55,370 nt of DNA from Bacteroidales bacterium. Lineage in GTDB: Bacteria; Bacteroidota; Bacteroidia; Bacteroidales; Lentimicrobiaceae. The notes below the pieces were generated by a model. That model did not search any database and had not been told where the DNA came from. It saw only the letters and a program-made list of their open reading frames with translations. The translations under genes were made by a program, and so were the position numbers. This document shows, in pieces, positions 54,525 to 55,370 of this stretch (its first letter is position 1; each line of letters opens with the position of its first letter). The stretch covers positions 1-55,370 of the forward strand of contig JADIZB010000043.1 in NCBI GenBank assembly GCA_016705005.1, read 5' to 3'.

Positions 54525-54784
54525 AACATGGTCGGCAACTGGGTGTCGGTGACTGTAACATCATAAGTACACACAGAAGTATGAGGGGGTGTGCTGTTAT
54601 CCGTCAGGGTGTAAATCACTGTGCTTGTCCCTGTATTGAAAGTAAATGCTCCGATATTTCCTGAGCCCGAACCTGTGGTGGCTCCTGTTATTGTCCATGT
54701 CAATGAAGAAATACTGCAATTGTCAAACACTTCAGGATCCTGAGTTGAAATGGTGGCATAACATCTGCCGGGTTCACTATTCAC
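54437..54784 (-). pseudogene. HYR-repeat protein fragment
   Basis: It holds 'CSISSLTWTITGATTGSGSG' and 'TSTVIYTLTDNSTPPHTSVC', again the HYR pattern, then loses frame at about 54500. From 54785 to the right edge the same pattern is visible only as short pieces in changing frames. Confidence 0.55.
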
Positions 54785-55370
54785 TGAATAGCCTGAGGGA
54801 CAAAAATGAATTGAGGGGGCTTCATTATCGCTAACAGTTACAGAGAACGAACAGGTTGCTGATGATCCGGAAGGTCTGTAGCTGTGTAGGTTATGATGGT
54901 AATTCCGGGGTTAAACGTTGTTATTCCTATAAATTAATTCCGGTAGGTGGAGAAATACCGGTGGTGGCACCACCATGGCCCAGGTTATAGCAGATCATAA
55001 CAGTTATCTGTAACCACCGGATCCACAGGGTCGAATCGGCAGCGCATTCGCCGGGGTCAGTTGATACAGTATAATTTGATGGACAAGAGTAAATACGGGT
55101 GCCTGAGTATCAGTGATGGTAACTGTATGTGAACAGGTACTTCTGTTTCCGTAAGGGTCTTCAGCAATGTATTATGGTAGTAATGCCTGGATTGAAAATT
55201 TTGCGTTCCCACAGTTTAGGCCTGTTGCAGGGGATATTCCGTAGTTGCGCCATTCATTTCCCAGGTAAGTGATGTAACGCCGCCCGCACCCCCGCAATTA
55301 TCATGAACACAGGATTTGGTGTTGCAATGGATGCAGCGCACTGGTTTAAATCGGTAGTCCTTGTAATATT

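Larger units (their letters stand above)
52109..55370 (-). pseudogene. Giant HYR-repeat surface protein gene, 5' end outside window, many frameshifts
   Basis: The whole stretch is one repeat-rich gene on the minus strand. It is read through the fragments listed separately, with breaks near 53190-53260, 53490, 53760, 53890, 54000, 54380 and 54500 and further ones up to the edge. A DNA motif encoding 'QTWTATYTDACGNA' recurs at about 53108-53158, 53343-53393, 53585-53636 and, less conserved, near 53820-53870. The density of single-base shifts rises towards the edge, which speaks for low-quality sequence. Confidence 0.65.

Overview
The window looks like Bacteroidota DNA, probably an uncultured Bacteroidales-type organism. 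The evidence is several giant secreted proteins ending in type B type IX secretion (gliding-motility-associated) C-terminal domains, a nuclease with a type A sorting tail, SprB repeats, an LptA-like/LptD pair of the Bacteroidota kind, and recurring TAnnTTTG promoter -7 elements. I saw no rRNA, tRNA or CRISPR array.

Layout. 1-8.0 kb, plus strand: the end of a PKD-like surface protein, a repeat-rich gap, a 1990-aa repeat adhesin and an outer-membrane beta-barrel protein. 8.3-14.8 kb: YebC, a frameshifted M20 amidohydrolase, a glycosyltransferase, a secreted endonuclease/exonuclease/phosphatase-fold protein and a ChaN/erythromycin-esterase-like protein. 14.9-23.2 kb, minus strand: one tight operon, in transcription order a CASTOR/POLLUX-like ion channel with a C-terminal RyR domain, a free-standing RyR domain, a TIR protein with one membrane span, and two kinesin-light-chain-type TPR proteins that share a long DNA repeat. 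24.1-27.8 kb: archaeal-type GatD and GatE, unusual in a bacterium. 28.3-30.6 kb: an AbiE-like toxin-antitoxin pair, a 0.9-kb repeat field, and a thioredoxin-fold plus two-span membrane pair. 30.7-42.2 kb: envelope and housekeeping genes (OstA/LptA-like, MlaD/MCE, N-acetylmuramoyl-L-alanine amidase, LptD, ClC channel, PAP2 phosphatase, exonuclease III). 42.5-55.4 kb, minus strand: a serpin lipoprotein, a 1668-aa SprB-repeat adhesin with a small partner, and at the window edge a HYR-repeat surface protein and its neighbour, both heavily frameshifted.

How the genes may work together. The strongest candidate for an undescribed system is the TIR/RyR/channel/TPR operon. TIR domains can cleave NAD+, RyR domains are candidate ligand-binding modules, and the channel could convert such a signal into ion flux. 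The TIR protein has a predicted periplasmic half and the TPR proteins carry signal peptides, so the trigger may come from the envelope. This is inferred from domains and gene order only. The adhesins, the type A/B sorting tails and the LptA-like/LptD/MlaD set describe an organism that invests heavily in its outer membrane and type IX secreted surface proteins.

Cautions. Single-base frameshifts, several in homopolymers, interrupt the M20 gene, the ChaN-like gene, one TPR gene and especially 50.9-55.4 kb. Sequencing error is as likely as gene decay. Intergenic regions carry many short tandem arrays, mostly with a 7-bp unit.
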